Source: Sclerodactyla briareus
Lineage: Eukaryota; Echinodermata; Holothuroidea; Dendrochirotida; Sclerodactylidae
Length of the DNA stretch: 64,000 bases
Direction of reading: 5' to 3'
NCBI GenBank assembly: GCA_026419785.1
Contig: JAODTK010005735.1
Coordinates: forward strand, 82,284-146,283
This document shows positions 62,165 to 64,000 of the stretch, piece after piece. Positions within the stretch are counted from its first letter, which is position 1. Each line of letters begins with the position of its first letter. A model generated the notes under the pieces. That model was not told the DNA's origin, did no database searches, and worked only from the letters and a program-made list of their open reading frames with translations. The position numbers were made by a program, and so were the translations under genes.

Positions 62165-63300
62165 GAACGGCCTTTTCCCGGGCCGTCTGGCAGTAAGCAA
62201 CATCCCTGAATTGGCAATGAAATTTTTTTTTCTGAATTTAACTTCAAAGAACGTTCCTAAAGGAACTGATCGATATTCCTTACAATTCGGATCACCATCA
62301 GTTGACGCGTATGTACAATATTTTTTTTTTAGTTTCACAGATCCCCCACTTGCAGGAAATGACATTTCCCGGGCCGTATGGAATATCCACACCCTAAAGT
62401 TGCAAAAATTTCCAAAATATTTATTTCAAGGAACGTTCCTGAAAAAATTGTCGATATTTTATTCCTATTCCTCACTCATTCGGGCGACCATTCGTTGACG
62501 CGTAGCTTACAAAAACATGTTGCGCCTTAACGACCCTCAGATGCAGGAAACGACACTTCCCGGCCCCCCCCGTTATGGCAATAAGCCACATCCCCAAAAT
62601 TGGCATTAAATTTCCGAAATTTTTATTTCAAGAAACGTTCCCGAAGAATTGTCGATGTTTATATTCTCACCAATTCGGGCGACCATTAGTTGACGCGTAG
62701 CTTCCAAGAAAAATTTTCGCCTTACAGACCCCCAGAATGCAGAAACGACACACCCGGCCGTACTACAGTAAGCACTTCCAAAAATTGACAATTAATTTCC
62801 CAAAGATAATATTCCACTAACGTTCTTCAGGAACTGATGTCTGATGTTAAACACGCCTTACAATCCGCACCACCATCGGTTGACGCGTAAAATGTACCAA
62901 GGATCTTCGCTTACAATACCCACACCACCCCCCCCCCCCCCCCCATATGCAGGGACAGCAGCAATTCTTGGGCCGTATGGCTGTAGGCACTTTCCGTAAA
63001 TTGACTATATTTTAATTTCAGAAACGCTCTCGTAGGAACGGTCTCGGTTTATTCATTACAGATCGCGCCACCATCAGTTTTGTATATGAGTAGTATCCAA
63101 CAAATTTCTGTCTGACGCCCCCCCCCCCAAAAAAAAAGGAGAAAACAAAAGAGAGCGGCACGTTCCATCCCGGGTCTTATGGGCAGTAACCTATAAATCA
63201 CTCACTCAAATTTACGAAACCAATTTCCAAAACTGATCGAAGTTCAATCCTTACAATTCCTTCGTTCGCGCGGTTATTCTCACCATACCCATTTTTTTAA
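62165..63300 (+). repeat. Tandem array, about 193-bp unit, six copies
   Basis: GTTGACGCGTA occurs at 62,301, 62,494, 62,689 and 62,879, with diverged relatives (CCACCATCAGTT) near 63,073, a period of 190-195 bp. Each unit also has TTCCCGGGCCGTATGGCAGTAAGC, AAAATTGGCA, AATTTCCAAA, a palindromic GGAACGTTCC-like box followed by GGAACTGTCGAT, and CTTACAATTCGG. Units decay toward the right, where C and A runs invade (62,930-62,945 and 63,118-63,138). The copies share no conserved reading frame. Confidence 0.9.
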
Positions 63301-64000
63301 AGGTCTTCCGCTGCCCACGTAGGACCCTCTACCTTCTAATTGGGGTGAGGTTGTCCCGCGTCTCGAAAATGTGCTTGAACATCCTGTCGGGGGAAATGGT
63401 GTGCCTGTCCCGGGGCATTTGATTGAAAAGAAAAAATCGAGCCATTCGCAGAAACCAAATTTCTTTGTGGCCTTCGCATATGTTCACCGCACTTTTAGAT
63501 ACACGTATGGAGCCAAACATTTGCCAACCTGACAAATTCATTGTTCATGGGACTACTGTATTATACCTGGTACGCAAACAAGGGAATCATCCGCCAGTCC
63601 CGCAAACATAGGGGGGTGGGGGATTTTACATTATGTTCCCCCATAGTTTTTTTTGGGGGGGTGGGGAGGGGGGGAGGAGATATCCCCCTATATGTATATA
63701 GCTTGTTATGTCGATAACTGCATAGTGCAACTGAAGTATAGAGAACTCAACTTGGCATGAAAGTCCCATTGTAAAGTAGATGTGCACTATTGTTCTGGGG
63801 TCAGGTCCAAGGACAAAGAGGTCGAGGTCAAAAGTATTACTGTACACCGACAAAATGTAAATAAGTTATGTAATAATGTATTAACGTGAGTTTATCTACT
63901 TAATGATCCCTGGTTGGGGTCAGGTCAATGTCACCTGACATAACAAAAAAACAATGTGATCAGACAACTGTGCAACCGAAATTATGTAGAACTCAGATTC
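63301..64000. other. No recognised gene; G-runs and GGTCA-rich end
   Basis: G-rich scraps lie at 63,612-63,622 and 63,654-63,676. From 63,790 several GGTCA words (GGGGTCAGGTCCAAGGACA, GGTCGAGGTCAAA, GGGGTCAGGTCAATGTCAC) suggest the edge of another dispersed repeat of the type seen at 12.5-13.3 kb. Confidence 0.45.

Noticed and set aside
61941-62498. A 185-codon plus-strand open frame
   Set aside because: Its second half is two units of the ~193-bp tandem array, and other units do not keep the frame open.
62165-63300. The regular array as a possible CRISPR locus
   Set aside because: Units are about 193 bp and similar along their whole length. There are no short identical repeats with unrelated spacers and no cas genes, and the DNA looks animal.

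Overview
This window looks like nuclear DNA from an animal, most likely a marine invertebrate. The evidence is AT-rich unique sequence without packed genes, many microsatellites and homopolymers, many decayed non-LTR retrotransposons (LINEs), a tRNA-derived SINE, MITE-like and foldback elements, and satellite arrays. The recurring GTAGGCCTA-type words and repeats built on TGACCTTGACCT remind me of echinoderm or hemichordate genomes. That is an impression, not a proof. I found no intact protein-coding gene, rRNA, intact tRNA, CRISPR array or bacterial operon.

Layout. 0-4.1 kb: a complex repeat (copy A) and a LINE fragment on the minus strand. 6.5-7.8 kb: a LINE on the plus strand. 8.5-10.6 kb: a zone of C/G homopolymers. 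12.4-14 kb: diverged tandem repeats and an L2/CR1-like LINE on the minus strand. 16.8-17.2 kb: a candidate TTAA-type MITE. 17.8-22.4 kb: copy B of the first repeat, inverted relative to copy A, internally amplified, and carrying a 2.14-kb foldback element. 22.4-23 kb: a LINE on the minus strand. 24.1-25.2 kb: an unexplained CpG-rich block. 25.2-31.9 kb: mostly unique sequence. 31.9-32.8 kb: a second foldback-like element. 34.1 kb: a tRNA-derived SINE. 35.9-37.3 kb: a long LINE 3' portion. 38.3-41.1 kb: a satellite of about 700 bp, four copies. 41.7-42.1 kb: a second MITE. 43-44.6 kb: three LINE fragments in alternating orientation. 48.4-50.8 kb: a second array of about 700 bp with microsatellite expansions. 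56.6-57.6 kb: a LINE with its 3' tail. 62.2-63.3 kb: a tandem array of about 193 bp.

No genes visibly work together here. What can be read is a history of insertion, nesting and tandem amplification. Two connections stand out. First, a LINE 3'-tail word (CGCTATATA) that can be anchored to the LINE at 56.6-57.6 kb also occurs in every complete unit of both ~700-bp satellites and in a solo tail at 52.6 kb. Second, the foldback element at 18.6 kb sits inside an amplified repeat, so its pre-insertion site can be inferred, with a candidate CCCCA target duplication. LINE identifications come from reverse-transcriptase motifs read by eye through many frameshifts, so all boundaries are approximate. 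Many differences between tandem copies are one-base indels, so part of the decay may be sequencing or assembly error.
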